From the NCBI GenBank assembly GCA_025062195.1, contig JANXAS010000014.1, forward strand, positions 1-64,000: DNA of 64,000 bases, given 5' to 3'. The DNA comes from Armatimonadota bacterium. GTDB lineage: Bacteria; Armatimonadota; Fervidibacteria; Fervidibacterales; Thermosaccharophagaceae. The position numbers and the translations under genes are program-made. The notes below the pieces were generated by a model, which had not been told where the DNA came from, made no database searches, and worked only from the letters and a program-made list of their open reading frames with translations. Below, piece after piece: positions 1 to 8,192 of the stretch (position 1 is the stretch's first letter; each line of letters opens with the position of its first letter).

Positions 1-545
1 TTTTCAAAACCATGCCATGGGCTTTAGCCCGTAATAGCTGAAGAATTCTCTTAGCGCCGTCTTTAGACGGCGGTGAATATTTTCTTCTCGGCTCGTTTTC
101 TTTTCGGCTCGGCGGTAGCCTCACCCTCCGAATTTTTCTGTCATGTTTTTTTATTGTTTCGTAGGGCAAGCCTAATGGATTGCCGATTTTTCGCTTTGAC
201 TTTTGGCAGGACGGTAGCCCTGCCCTACGATTTTTTTCTTTGCTGAAAAAATTTTGGCTTGGCAGTAGCCTCGCCATCCAGTTGGTTCGTAGTAAGGCAC
301 GAAGCGAAGCGGAGTGCCGTCAAAGTGAGTGCAACTGCAAAGTTCAAAGCGCAACTAAGACAATAGCATCTCACGTTGCACCAACTTAACGCCACTTCGT
401 GGCTAACTACGAACTTAAACAGGTTTTTGACGCCACTACACTTTCGCTTCGTGGCTAACTACGAACCTAACCGAATGATGCGAAGGGCACAAGGGGGTAT
501 CCTGACAAAAGTTTTCGTGGACACAATGCCACTGCTTCTTCGGCA
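1..545. repeat. Non-coding left edge with degenerate repeat cluster
   Basis: No gene is supported here. The stretch is built from related repeats. Degenerate copies of a GGC-N-GTAGCC-C-GCC element occur at about 109-133, 199-230 and 252-275. A GTAGTAAGGCACGAAG element lies at 281-322. Two copies of CTTCGTGGCTAACTACGAAC lie at 395-414 and 447-466. Exact inverted copies of all three kinds reappear at 6112-6421. The elements contain short internal palindromes such as GGCAC..GTGCC. Open frames in this stretch are short, lack ribosome binding sites and follow the repeats, so I treat them as chance. Confidence 0.75.
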
Positions 546-1634
546 TCATGTAAGCGTAAATAATTTCGCCGCATAGACTCCAGCAGCTGAGGCTGTCAAA
601 AAGTATTGCGGGTCGTCCTCATAGCTTCTCCCCATGCTCATAAGCGGCAATGATAAGCGCTTTGCAAGCTCAATGCCCGGTGTGCCATCCTCCCAGACGA
701 TGCGATGGCGCTGTCTTATGCCAGTTGCATCAAGCTGCATTTCAAGCAATCCTCTTTCGTCTCCCGCACAATCGTGGAAGCAAATTGTGACGGATACATT
801 CGTTGCGTATGTCAAGACCGTGATCGTGTGATGGCTCAGACCGAGATGTCTCCCCCTGCTCTCGGCAAAGCTAACCCTCGGAATGAATATCGTAGCGCCG
901 TTTAGAGCGTTTGCAATTTCAACAGCCCACCCAACTTCAATTCCAGAGAAGCCAAACTTTGTTGCCGTCCCAACATGTCCAGGTCCAGGCGTCACAATTG
1001 CCAAGTCGGCATCGGCAATATGCCTTGCGGCAATTAAGCCTGTGAATATGTTTACGCTTTCAATGTCACCACCAAAAGCCTGCCCAGTTGTGATAGTTAC
1101 ATCAATAATGCCCTTTGATTTGAGAACCCTGACAAGGTCACTGAACGCCAACAGCAGCGCTGCTGAATCAGTCATGACATATGCCACCTTTGAATCCATT
1201 CCATAAGTGGCTTTAAATCCAGCTGCAGCCGCCACGAGCATGCTATGCAGCTGTCCTACGATGACTGGCATGCCATCAATGCTTTCACATGCCTTCACAA
1301 GTTCATGATACTCGCTCTCCTGAGCCTCAACGCTGAGGGTGTTGATTTGGTGCGGTGAGTAACGCATCTTCACTATGTGCCCCTGCAGCATTTCCACATC
1401 CGTTGGATGAGTCAGGTTTGCAACGACGAAATGATAGCCACCTGTTCCGAGCCCCAATTTAATCGCGCAGGTGTTGAGCAAAACAGCATCGCCAATCATT
1501 GCCCTACCGGTGAGGGCAATATAGTTGAAGGCGTTCTCACACTCTCCAGTTGAATTTATGCGCACTGCTAAAACTTGAGCATCACTGTGTTCAGCGAGTA
1601 TACCTTCAACCTCTCCGATTTCAAATCGCCTCAT
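546..1634 (-). CDS. DUF3866 family protein
   Basis: A 362-residue soluble protein that I match to the DUF3866 family (about 360 residues, mainly Firmicutes and Actinobacteria, function unknown). It starts MRRFEIGEVEGI and has glycine-rich segments such as VTPGPGHVGTATKFGFSG and LGLSHHT in its second half, which look like ligand-binding loops. It has no signal peptide or membrane segment. The ATG at 1634 is preferred over an upstream in-frame TTG at 1643 because a GAGGG lies about 10 bases before the ATG. It is divergent from dapB across about 140 bases. No catalytic function can be assigned. Confidence 0.8.
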   Translation of the reverse strand: MRRFEIGEVEGILAEHSDAQVLAVRINSTGECENAFNYIALTGRAMIGDAVLLNTCAIKLGLGTGGYHFVVANLTHPTDVEMLQGHIVKMRYSPHQINTLSVEAQESEYHELVKACESIDGMPVIVGQLHSMLVAAAAGFKATYGMDSKVAYVMTDSAALLLAFSDLVRVLKSKGIIDVTITTGQAFGGDIESVNIFTGLIAARHIADADLAIVTPGPGHVGTATKFGFSGIEVGWAVEIANALNGATIFIPRVSFAESRGRHLGLSHHTITVLTYATNVSVTICFHDCAGDERGLLEMQLDATGIRQRHRIVWEDGTPGIELAKRLSLPLMSMGRSYEDDPQYFLTASAAGVYAAKLFTLT

Positions 1635-1685
1635 GTTATTCAACCCTCACTTGCGGTTAGGGTGTTCGCCCAATCAACAATCGCT

Positions 1686-1717
1686 TTGACGATCGCAATG
1701 CTTGCCCATGCTACAAT
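1686..1717 (+). promoter_or_regulatory. Candidate promoter for dapB
   Basis: TTGACG at 1686-1691 and TACAAT at 1712-1717 are 20 bases apart, which is long. The -10 is preceded by TGC, giving an extended -10 element (TGCTACAAT). This would place the transcript start near 1724, about 50 bases before the dapB ATG. Similar TGC-TAnnnT boxes precede several other genes in the window. Confidence 0.45.
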
Positions 1718-1776
1718 TCTATCAGACGAGTGTGCTATCATTGCGAAAAAAGAACTTGAGGCAGGGGTGAACTCAG

Positions 1777-2586
1777 ATGGCAAATGGTGAAATTAAAGTC
1801 TGCGTGGTCGGTTGTTGCGGGCGTATGGGAAGGGAAGTGGTCAAGGCAGTGAGCGCCCATCAGAGGATGAGAATTGTTGCCGGAGTTGATTTGGTTCAAG
1901 TTGGTGAGGATGTTGGCGCCATCGCTGGAATTGGTGAAGTTGGCATTAAGGTGCAAAGTGACCTTCGCAGCGTATTGAAGGAAAGCAATGCAAATGTGGC
2001 TGTTGAGTTTACGCACCCAAGCGCCACATTTGAGAATGCAATGATTTGCATTGAATGTGGGGTTGCTCCGGTCATAGGGACAACTGGATGGACACAGGAA
2101 ATGGTAAGCCAGCTGAGAGACTTGTGTGAGCGGTATGGTGTGCCGGCAGTTATAGCGCCCAACTTCGCCATCGGCGCTGTGTTGATGATGAAGTTTGCCT
2201 CAGAGGCTGCAAAGTATTTTGACCATGTTGAGATAATTGAGCTTCACCACGATAGAAAGGCGGATGCACCATCGGGGACAGCTTTAAGGACTGCGGAGCT
2301 AATGCTTCAAGCTCGCGGGAAGCCATTCAGCGGACCAAGTGGTGGCGATACTCACATAACCCTTCCCGAAGTTCGCGGCGGCTCAAAAGATGGGATACGG
2401 ATACACAGTGTGCGCCTTCCGGGGCTTGTAGCACACCAAGAGGTCATATTCGGTGGATATGGTCAAGTCCTTACGATAAGACATGACTCGCTCGGTAGAG
2501 AGTCGTTCATGCCCGGTGTGTTGCTTGCAATTGAGCGCGTTCTGTCGTTGAGAGGCTTGATATACGGCTTGGAGCATCTGCTCTGA
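1777..2586 (+). CDS. dapB: 4-hydroxy-tetrahydrodipicolinate reductase
   Basis: Cytosolic NAD(P)H-dependent reductase of the lysine/diaminopimelate pathway, which supplies meso-DAP for peptidoglycan and lysine. The 269 residues match the family length. The N-terminal Rossmann loop is GCCGRMG at 12-18. The catalytic signature HHDRKADAPSGT starts at residue 157, giving the catalytic His157 and Lys161 expected of DapB. The ATG at 1777 follows GGGGTGAACTCAG at good spacing. It is a single gene, with no other lysine gene nearby, and is convergent with cheB. Confidence 0.96.
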   Translation: MANGEIKVCVVGCCGRMGREVVKAVSAHQRMRIVAGVDLVQVGEDVGAIAGIGEVGIKVQSDLRSVLKESNANVAVEFTHPSATFENAMICIECGVAPVIGTTGWTQEMVSQLRDLCERYGVPAVIAPNFAIGAVLMMKFASEAAKYFDHVEIIELHHDRKADAPSGTALRTAELMLQARGKPFSGPSGGDTHITLPEVRGGSKDGIRIHSVRLPGLVAHQEVIFGGYGQVLTIRHDSLGRESFMPGVLLAIERVLSLRGLIYGLEHLL

Positions 2587-2599
2587 CTGTAGTTCTAAC

Positions 2600-3658
2600 T
2601 CATTCCTTTGCTCTCCCAACAAGTTGAGCGAGGCGCTCTGCCATTCTGTCTATCGGGACAATTTCATCAACGACACCGAGTTCTATTGCTGCCTTTGGCA
2701 TGCCGAAAATGAGGCAACTTGACTCATCTTGCACGATGCATCTCCCGCCTTTCTCTTTTATCGCACGCATACCTGTTGCGCCATCTTTACCCATACCGCT
2801 CAAAAGCACACCAATGCATCTCCTGCCGAACACATCGGCTGCGGAGTGAAACAGCAGGTCAACGGATGGAGTGCATGGCATATCCTTCGGTTCTTCCGAG
2901 AGCTTAACAACCGCCTTGCCGGTCAAGCTGCTTCTCCTCACAATCATGTGCTTATCTCCTGGTGCAATAAGCGTAACTCCGCTCTCAACAACATCGCCAT
3001 CGTTAGCTTCTCGCACTTTAAGCTGAGTGCACTTGCTCAGGCGTTCAGCAAAGTGCGTTATAAAAGGTTTTGGCATGTGCTGTGCGACAAGTATTGCCGC
3101 ACCAAAATCAGCCGGGAGCGATGAAAGCAATGCTTTCAGTGCTGAAGGTCCACCGCTTGAGGAGCCAATAGCTATAACTTCAAATACGCTTTCAGGATGC
3201 GGTAACTTGAGGACGCTTACCTCAGCACATTTTTTGCTAATCCTTTTAACCACGCCCTTTAGTTTGCTTGCCGCCTTCACGCTCGCAATCAGTCTGTTTG
3301 ATATGAGATACAGTTCATCAGATGCCAAGCTTGTCGGCTTCTCAACGACATCAATTGCTCCAAGCTCAAGTGCTGCCAAGCTCCTTATGATAGATTGCCT
3401 GCTCAACGCCGAGACTATAACAACTGGTATGGGATGCAGCTGCATCAAGCTGCGAAGGACACTTACGCCATCCATATCGGGCAACATTATGTCAAGCGTG
3501 ATGACATCAGGGTCAAGCTCTTTTGCAAGCTCAATGGCGGCATTACCACTGCCAGTTGCTCCCACAACTTCAATCTCGTTATCGCTCTGTAGGATGTGGG
3601 TCAGAATGCCTCTAACAAAACCCGAGTCGTCAACGACGAGCACACGAATGTTACCCAT
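2600..3658 (-). CDS. cheB: Protein-glutamate methylesterase/glutaminase CheB
   Basis: Chemotaxis response regulator that removes methyl groups from receptor glutamates. An N-terminal receiver domain (about 1-120) carries the acidic pocket Asp10/Asp11, phosphoacceptor Asp56 and Lys107. A linker is followed by the C-terminal methylesterase domain with GSSSGG around Ser167, His194 (VAQHMP) and GMGKDGATGM, which completes the Ser-His-Asp triad. At 352 residues it is full length. The start at 3658 (MGNIRVLVVDD) fits the family; a GTG at 3670 would add four residues. No cheA, cheR, cheW or receptor gene is in the window, so it is an orphan here and may serve a distant chemosensory or surface-motility cluster. 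Confidence 0.93.
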   Translation of the reverse strand: MGNIRVLVVDDSGFVRGILTHILQSDNEIEVVGATGSGNAAIELAKELDPDVITLDIMLPDMDGVSVLRSLMQLHPIPVVIVSALSRQSIIRSLAALELGAIDVVEKPTSLASDELYLISNRLIASVKAASKLKGVVKRISKKCAEVSVLKLPHPESVFEVIAIGSSSGGPSALKALLSSLPADFGAAILVAQHMPKPFITHFAERLSKCTQLKVREANDGDVVESGVTLIAPGDKHMIVRRSSLTGKAVVKLSEEPKDMPCTPSVDLLFHSAADVFGRRCIGVLLSGMGKDGATGMRAIKEKGGRCIVQDESSCLIFGMPKAAIELGVVDEIVPIDRMAERLAQLVGRAKE

Positions 3659-3858
3659 GCTCCAAACCACACCCCATGGTAAATGGCTACTTCAAACTAT
3701 AACTCACACCTTTGGGCTCAAGATACATCCTCAAGATAGTGCGTCATGAGATTTATCCTCAACTGCTTTGGCGATTCAGTGTCCCATCACGCTAAGGGCA
3801 CTTTATCTTGTTCCGCATCACAATGTAACTTTCCTATTCACCACGAAAGAGAGTGGGG

Positions 3859-3887
3859 TTGACAAATGCCCCTCTTTCTACTACACT
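3859..3887 (+). promoter_or_regulatory. Consensus sigma-70-type promoter upstream of pilin-like gene
   Basis: TTGACA at 3859-3864 and TACACT at 3882-3887 are separated by exactly 17 bases. This is the best -35/-10 match seen on the plus strand. A start near 3894 would leave a leader of about 220 nt before the pilin-like ATG at 4113. No other gene lies downstream on this strand before the convergent cyclophilin-like gene. Confidence 0.7.
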
Positions 3888-4112
3888 GAATAGTGATGAT
3901 TCGTGCAGGAAGCTTTGGCTGTGAATGTGAAAGATGGTATGGCTAAAGCTGCTCCTAATTTGTGTTGTTGCTCCATGGACACTATCAATAAGAACAAGGG
4001 GGTGGTTAGAAGCACAAGTTGATGGTAAGCGTTTAGAGCATCTGTTATGCTTCTGGAGGCGGTGATAGGCGTAAGGTAAGTTCAAACCGGGACGAAAGGA
4101 AAGTGATGAATT
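3888..4112 (+). other. Long untranslated leader of the pilin-like gene
   Basis: This is about 220 bases between the predicted transcript start and the pilin-like start codon. It holds no convincing open frame. It is rich in G-runs (AAGGGGGTGG, GGAGGCGGTGATAGG, CCGGGACGAAAGG) and could fold. The last part faintly resembles the 3' half of a cyclic-di-GMP-I aptamer (AAACCGGGACGAAAGG), but the rest of that aptamer cannot be recognised, so no riboswitch is claimed. Confidence 0.3.
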
Positions 4113-4364
4113 ATGCGCAGCAAGGGAGCATTGATTTCAAGGTGGTGCAGAGCAAATGGTTTCACTCTGATAGAGCTGCTTGTGGTGATTGCTATAATCG
4201 CCATCTTGGCAGCGATTCTGTTTCCGGTGTTTGCAAGGGCAAGAAGGCGGAAAGTAAACAGAAAAGGCGCTTTGAAAGAGTCTTCTGTAGACTGCTATTT
4301 GACGGGTAGCAGGGAAGAGGAGTCTATATCTCCTTTGTGGCAATCACTTTGTCACCATCTGTAA
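4113..4364 (+). CDS. Short type IV pilin-like / pseudopilin N-terminal protein
   Basis: An 83-residue protein with a class III (prepilin) signal. A basic leader ends in Gly15-Gly16-like context (CRANG) followed by FTLIELLVV, with the conserved Glu at mature position 5, then a hydrophobic helix AIIAILAAILFPVFARAR. Full-length Armatimonadota and Planctomycetes relatives with this helix carry 150-250 more residues of globular domain. Here the helix is followed by only about 35 basic and polar residues. The gene's end overlaps the convergent cyclophilin-like gene by 41 bases. GAAAGGAAAGTG precedes the ATG. It could be a truncated pseudopilin or a minimal pilin. No pilus machinery gene is nearby. 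Confidence 0.7.
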   Translation: MRSKGALISRWCRANGFTLIELLVVIAIIAILAAILFPVFARARRRKVNRKGALKESSVDCYLTGSREEESISPLWQSLCHHL

Positions 4365-4710
4365 CATCTTTGAAGCTTCCAAATGGGCTTATGATCCGCC
4401 CTATGATAACTACAGGGTCATCAGGCTTGATTGTCCCAGGCGGGCTTTCTGGTGTCGGACCAAAGAAAAGGCAAACACACTGTTCGGTTTCCCAATAGCC
4501 TACATCGCCCGGCGCAACAAATTCGTGTGTGATATCGCCTTCGCCTTTCGTGACCCCGATAGGGAAATAAATTTCCTCGCCCCATACCTCAACACTGCTT
4601 TCCTTAGGCAATGCCTCATACACCCTCTCTGCCGTCTCAGTTTCGTTCAACTCAATTAGCCATGATAGTTGCTTTTCTGGTATAGCCACACGAATAAGCT
4701 TAGGCACCAT
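4324..4710 (-). CDS. Cyclophilin-like domain protein (TM1367/DUF369-like)
   Basis: A 128-residue cytosolic protein that closely resembles the Thermotoga TM1367 type of cyclophilin-like beta-barrel. It shares a VEVWGEEIYFPI segment, GDVGYWETEQ, then CLFFGPTP and a C-terminal IIGRI...GD-KV strand. The family folds like cyclophilin, but its activity is unproven, so peptidyl-prolyl isomerase function should not be assumed. The ATG at 4710 is chosen because AAGGGGTGAGAAG sits directly before it; an in-frame ATG at 4740 has no ribosome binding site. It is monocistronic and precedes no recognisable partner. Confidence 0.88.
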   Translation of the reverse strand: MVPKLIRVAIPEKQLSWLIELNETETAERVYEALPKESSVEVWGEEIYFPIGVTKGEGDITHEFVAPGDVGYWETEQCVCLFFGPTPESPPGTIKPDDPVVIIGRIISPFGSFKDVTDGDKVIATKEI

Positions 4711-4801
4711 CTTCTCACCCCTTACACAATCTCCAAACACTACTTGAGTTTTCTCATGCTATGTTTTGCGGCTTTATAATGTTTATCACATGCTGTATGG
4801 G

Positions 4802-5539
4802 TTACAGTTCAATTTTGTTTGCGCCGGTCTTTGCCACAAGGTTGTTTATATGAAGCCATGCATCAATTGATGCCCCGCAATCTCCCCACCAACCTTTGAG
4901 TAAGTCATAAGTGAGCAACCCTCTTTCAGCGTATGCGTTGTTAACATCTGTGATCTCAAGTTCGCCGCGCTCTGATGGCTTTAACCCCTTGATGATTTCA
5001 AACACGTCGGCATCGTAAAAGTAGATGCCGATGACGGCATACTTGCTTGGTGGCTCTTTCGGCTTCTCAATTATGCGCACGATCCGCTCACCTTCAAAGA
5101 CTGGACAGCCGTAATCCTGTGGGTTTGGGACTTCCTTAAGCAACACCATTGCGCCCTTCTCTTGTTCAGCGAAACGCTTAACATGTGGGATTATGTTGCC
5201 CTCAATCACATTGTCCCCAAGGAAGACGACACACTTACCGCCGTTGATGAAATCTTCGGCTAAGCTCAATGCATGGGCAATTCCTAAAGGCTTCTCTTGA
5301 TATGCATAGTAGAGCGTTTTAACACCCATCTCACGACCGTCACCGAGTAAGCGCGCAAAGTCGCTGGCATACTCACCACCTGTTACGAGCATAATCTCGC
5401 GAATGCCGGCTTTAACAAGCGCCTCAATTGGGTAGTAAATCATCGGCTTGTTGTAGACGGGAAGTAGGTGCTTATTGGTTATTTTCGTCAGCGGATATAG
5501 CCTTGAACCAGTCCCACCGGCTAAAACAACACCGCGCAT
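4802..5539 (-). CDS. Short-type glucose-1-phosphate thymidylyltransferase / sugar nucleotidyltransferase
   Basis: A 245-residue nucleotidyltransferase. The N-terminal signature is LAGGTGSRLYPLT, followed by NKHLLPVYNKPMIYYP and FLGDNVIEG, which match RmlA/RfbA and its short archaeal-type relatives. The likely reaction is dTTP (or UTP) plus glucose-1-phosphate to dTDP (UDP)-glucose plus pyrophosphate, feeding deoxysugar synthesis. It lacks the C-terminal helices of the E. coli enzyme (about 290 residues). The gene stands alone without rmlB, rmlC or rmlD, so the nucleotide preference is not certain. The ATG follows CGGGAGGGATACAGA. Confidence 0.87.
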   Translation of the reverse strand: MRGVVLAGGTGSRLYPLTKITNKHLLPVYNKPMIYYPIEALVKAGIREIMLVTGGEYASDFARLLGDGREMGVKTLYYAYQEKPLGIAHALSLAEDFINGGKCVVFLGDNVIEGNIIPHVKRFAEQEKGAMVLLKEVPNPQDYGCPVFEGERIVRIIEKPKEPPSKYAVIGIYFYDADVFEIIKGLKPSERGELEITDVNNAYAERGLLTYDLLKGWWGDCGASIDAWLHINNLVAKTGANKIEL

Positions 5540-6111
5540 TCTGTATCCCTCCCGAGTTCAGCATTGCTTAGTGACGCAAGGATATACTGCCAGCATGGAT
5601 AACGGCTCTTTTTCATTTCACGAATGCAAACGATAGCGCAGCAACATGAGACAAGCTATGCTCTTTTTCCACTTAATTTGCAATTCAAAAATACGCACTA
5701 CAACTCAGAGATGAAAATGGCATTCATTGGAAGATGCCGATGCAACTAATGTAACCGGTTGATTAAGATGCGCGATGAATGCTTCGGCTTAAGGTGCTTT
5801 ACAATCCAGTGATGCTCAGGATACTGCCCTGTTAAATGAACATGAAAGGTTTGCGTCTGCAAACTTTGGTTGATGAAGGAGCACAGAATCAAATCTCGCA
5901 TTATTTGAATTGGCTGCGCAGTGCTGGCATGGTTGCAGACACAAAGCAAAGTTTGAACCATCCATTATGGGTTGTTAGATGATGGTGTGAACTATCGTCG
6001 GTTGAAGCCAGCAGCTTCTTACGAACACATGGTCGCAGCACCCTGCCCCGTTTGGGCTTATGGCGATTGCCAGACTATACCGTCTTCTCGCTCCGAGCAG
6101 CACTCTGCTCC
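5540..6111. other. Intergenic region without supported gene
   Basis: About 570 bases between the nucleotidyltransferase start and the repeat cluster. It has stop codons in all frames at short spacing, no ribosome binding site, and no match I recognise to RNase P, SRP, tmRNA or 6S RNA. It must contain the promoter of the minus-strand nucleotidyltransferase, but no clear -35/-10 pair can be named. Confidence 0.5.
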
Positions 6112-6421
6112 GTGCCTTACTACGAACCAACAAAGGAGCAACAAACTTTTGAGCAAAGAGGATGACGAAAGATTCAGAGACAATTTTAGTCACTTGGAGT
6201 GCAAGGACAATTTTCATTACTTGGATGGCGAGGACAATTTTATCACTTGGAGTGCAAGGACAATTTTCATCATTGGTAGGGCGAGGCTACTGCCAAGCCA
6301 AAAACTTTGTTATTCATGTTCGTAGTTAGCCACGAAGCGGTAGCGAAGTGGCGTCAAATTTGTTACTTGACTTTTGTTCTTCACCCTGTTTCTGACGGCA
6401 CTCCGCTTCGTGCCTTACTAC
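6112..6421. repeat. Right-hand inverted cluster of the dispersed repeats
   Basis: It contains exact inverted copies of elements at the left edge. GTGCCTTACTACGAACCAAC at 6112-6131 matches 281-300. A 24-base match at 6280-6303 (GGCGAGGCTACTGCCAAGCC plus AAAA) pairs with 252-275. GTTCGTAGTTAGCCACGAAG at 6318-6337 pairs with 395-414 and 447-466. TGACGGCACTCCGCTTCGTG and the following bases at 6392-6421 pair with 289-322, apart from a 5-base duplication. The two clusters are about 6 kb apart and in opposite orientation. Confidence 0.85.
6179..6285 (+). repeat. Four tandem 26-27 base repeats
   Basis: The unit begins GACAATTTT and ends TTGGAGTGCAAG or TTGGATGGCGAG. It repeats at about 6179, 6206, 6233 and 6259 with no spacers. 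Copies 1 and 3 share one ending and copies 2 and 4 the other, suggesting a higher-order unit of about 53 bases. The last copy merges into the dispersed element GGTAGGGCGAGGCTACTGCC. There are no spacers, so this is not a CRISPR array. Confidence 0.8.
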
Positions 6422-6528
6422 AAGCTACCTTAAATGTATAACACCGATAAGCTTTTGAGCGAGGGGTGTTTGTCTTAATGTGTTTTCTTGCGTCACAATT
6501 TTGCGCGATGCCGTTAAAATGCTTCCAA

Positions 6529-6537
6529 TGCTATAAC
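6529..6537 (+). promoter_or_regulatory. Candidate extended -10 promoter of MATE gene
   Basis: TGCTATAAC at 6529-6537 is an extended -10 box about 60 bases before the MATE start codon. No good -35 lies at the usual distance; the nearest TTGCGC at 6501 is too far. This is the likely but not certain start region. Confidence 0.4.
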
Positions 6538-6595
6538 CATTAGCCAGCATGCTGCACCAATTCGTATTAACCTCAATGGCACAAGGAGAGACTAC

Positions 6596-7960
6596 ATGGG
6601 GCGGCATGAGGCAAGCAGAGCAATCATACTTCGTGGCACATTCATTCAAGCCATATCGCTGCTTGCGTTGCCATCGCTGGCATCTCAAATCCTTCAAACT
6701 GTGGCGTGGCTTGGTGAGATGTATTTTGTCAAACGACTTGGCGATGCAGCTATTGCGGCAATTGGTGCAGTTGATGAAGCCACGTGGATACCGTTTACAA
6801 TAGTTATGGCTATGCTTACTGCCACAGTGACACTCATAGCGCAAAATTGGGGTGCCGGAAATTATGAGGCAACGAGGGATGGAGCAATCTCCGCTATACA
6901 GCAATGCCTCTTATTGAGCTTAATTGTTGCATCTGTTTGGCTCTTCAGGGACATCATATGGAGCGTATTTAACTTGACTACAGAAGTGGAGATGCTCGCA
7001 ACACGCTACCTGTTCATCTTCATAACATTTGTTGTGCCCGTTGTGCTCTCACTTTTGCTTGGTGCAATTTACCATGGTCTTGGAGATGTAGTGACGCCAT
7101 TCATAGCGACGGCGTTAGGTGTGGCAACTCAATTAGCATTGAATGCTTTTCTTGTGCCGAGGTTAGGAATAGATGGAGCTGCTATTGCAGCTGTCTCATC
7201 GTATTGCATCAGGTTGTTATTCCTTATGGCATTGCTTTGGCGCTCCCCGGTTAAGCCAAATCCGCACTACATATTGCGATTGCATTTTAATATGCACATG
7301 CAGCTGCTGAAACTTTCGCTGCCTGTTTGTCTTCAATCCATTCAATGGGCGCTTTGTTCCTTCGCCTTCTTCAGCATCATTGGGAGGACATCAAATAGCA
7401 CAGATGCACTTGCCGCACTTACGCTCGGCTGGAGAATTGAATCGCTCATGCTGATGCCCGCATTCGCTCTCGCATCCGCAGCTCAAACAATGGTTGGGCA
7501 AAATGTGGGTGCGGGACAGATTGAGCGCGCAAAGTCACATAGCTATCGCGTAACGCTGTTGGGAATGGCATTGTTGGCTGCATTGGGGGGCATCTTTTTT
7601 GTCACTGCAGACATGTGGGCTCAGATGTTTGCGCATGGCAAATTGACGATGCGCTATGTCTCCGCATATCTGCGTGTGAATGCAATAGCAGAGCCGTTCG
7701 TAGCTATGGGTGCAATACTTGGGGGTTCATTAAGAGGGGCAGGTGATATGCTCTCTCCGGCTATCATCACCATCTTCTCCATATGGGTAGTGCGCATACC
7801 CATAACTTATTGGCTGTGTATACTTGAGCGGCACGATGCCATCGCTGCATGGTGGGCAATGGCTATTTCAAACGTTGTCGGTGGGTTGCTAACATTGCTC
7901 CCTGCGACACTTGTCTGGAAAAGGCTCAAGCGACCTTGCGAGGTGAAGAATGTAGCATAA
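6596..7960 (+). CDS. MATE family efflux transporter
   Basis: A 454-residue inner-membrane protein with about 12 hydrophobic helices in two similar halves. Family-typical segments include ALPSLASQILQT in helix 1, MLTATVTLIAQNWGAGN in the first half and the corresponding SAAQTMVGQNVGAGQ in the second half, plus GSLRGAGDM. MATE exporters use Na+ or H+ gradients to expel cationic drugs or metabolites. The ATG at 6596 follows AAGGAGAGACTAC, a clear ribosome binding site. It is monocistronic, and the substrate cannot be told from sequence. Confidence 0.93.
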   Translation: MGRHEASRAIILRGTFIQAISLLALPSLASQILQTVAWLGEMYFVKRLGDAAIAAIGAVDEATWIPFTIVMAMLTATVTLIAQNWGAGNYEATRDGAISAIQQCLLLSLIVASVWLFRDIIWSVFNLTTEVEMLATRYLFIFITFVVPVVLSLLLGAIYHGLGDVVTPFIATALGVATQLALNAFLVPRLGIDGAAIAAVSSYCIRLLFLMALLWRSPVKPNPHYILRLHFNMHMQLLKLSLPVCLQSIQWALCSFAFFSIIGRTSNSTDALAALTLGWRIESLMLMPAFALASAAQTMVGQNVGAGQIERAKSHSYRVTLLGMALLAALGGIFFVTADMWAQMFAHGKLTMRYVSAYLRVNAIAEPFVAMGAILGGSLRGAGDMLSPAIITIFSIWVVRIPITYWLCILERHDAIAAWWAMAISNVVGGLLTLLPATLVWKRLKRPCEVKNVA

Positions 7961-8192
7961 TATCCTGCCCGCAAGTTGTTGCATGGGCTTAAAGCCTGTG
8001 AAATCATTGAGGGTGCAAAACCACAGATGTAAGTTAGAGATGGACTAAGCTTGCACAACTTCTTTTTGGCGCCTCTCTTATTCACAGCTGAAATGGTTGA
8101 TGGAGTGATGCGGCTCCTGCATCTGTTCTTTTGAAAACTATATCAGCCAGATGGGTGGTTGAGAACTGATATTCTTTTGAGCAAGGGCAGCA

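Noticed and set aside
180-576. Short frames at the left edge on both strands
   Set aside because: They are coded by the repeat elements themselves, lack ribosome binding sites and have no recognisable protein features.
3834-4085. 83-codon minus-strand frame upstream of the pilin-like gene
   Set aside because: It lies across the strong plus-strand promoter and leader, has a composition unlike the real genes and no ribosome binding site.
4000-4112. Possible cyclic-di-GMP-I riboswitch before the pilin-like gene
   Set aside because: Only AAACCGGGACGAAAGG resembles the aptamer; the conserved stems and the rest of the core are not found.
6179-6285. CRISPR array
   Set aside because: Units are directly adjacent with no unique spacers, and no cas gene is present.
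6425-6904. 159-codon minus-strand frame overlapping the MATE gene start
   Set aside because: It is cysteine-rich, opposes a well-supported gene and includes its promoter; a shadow of the MATE coding sequence.
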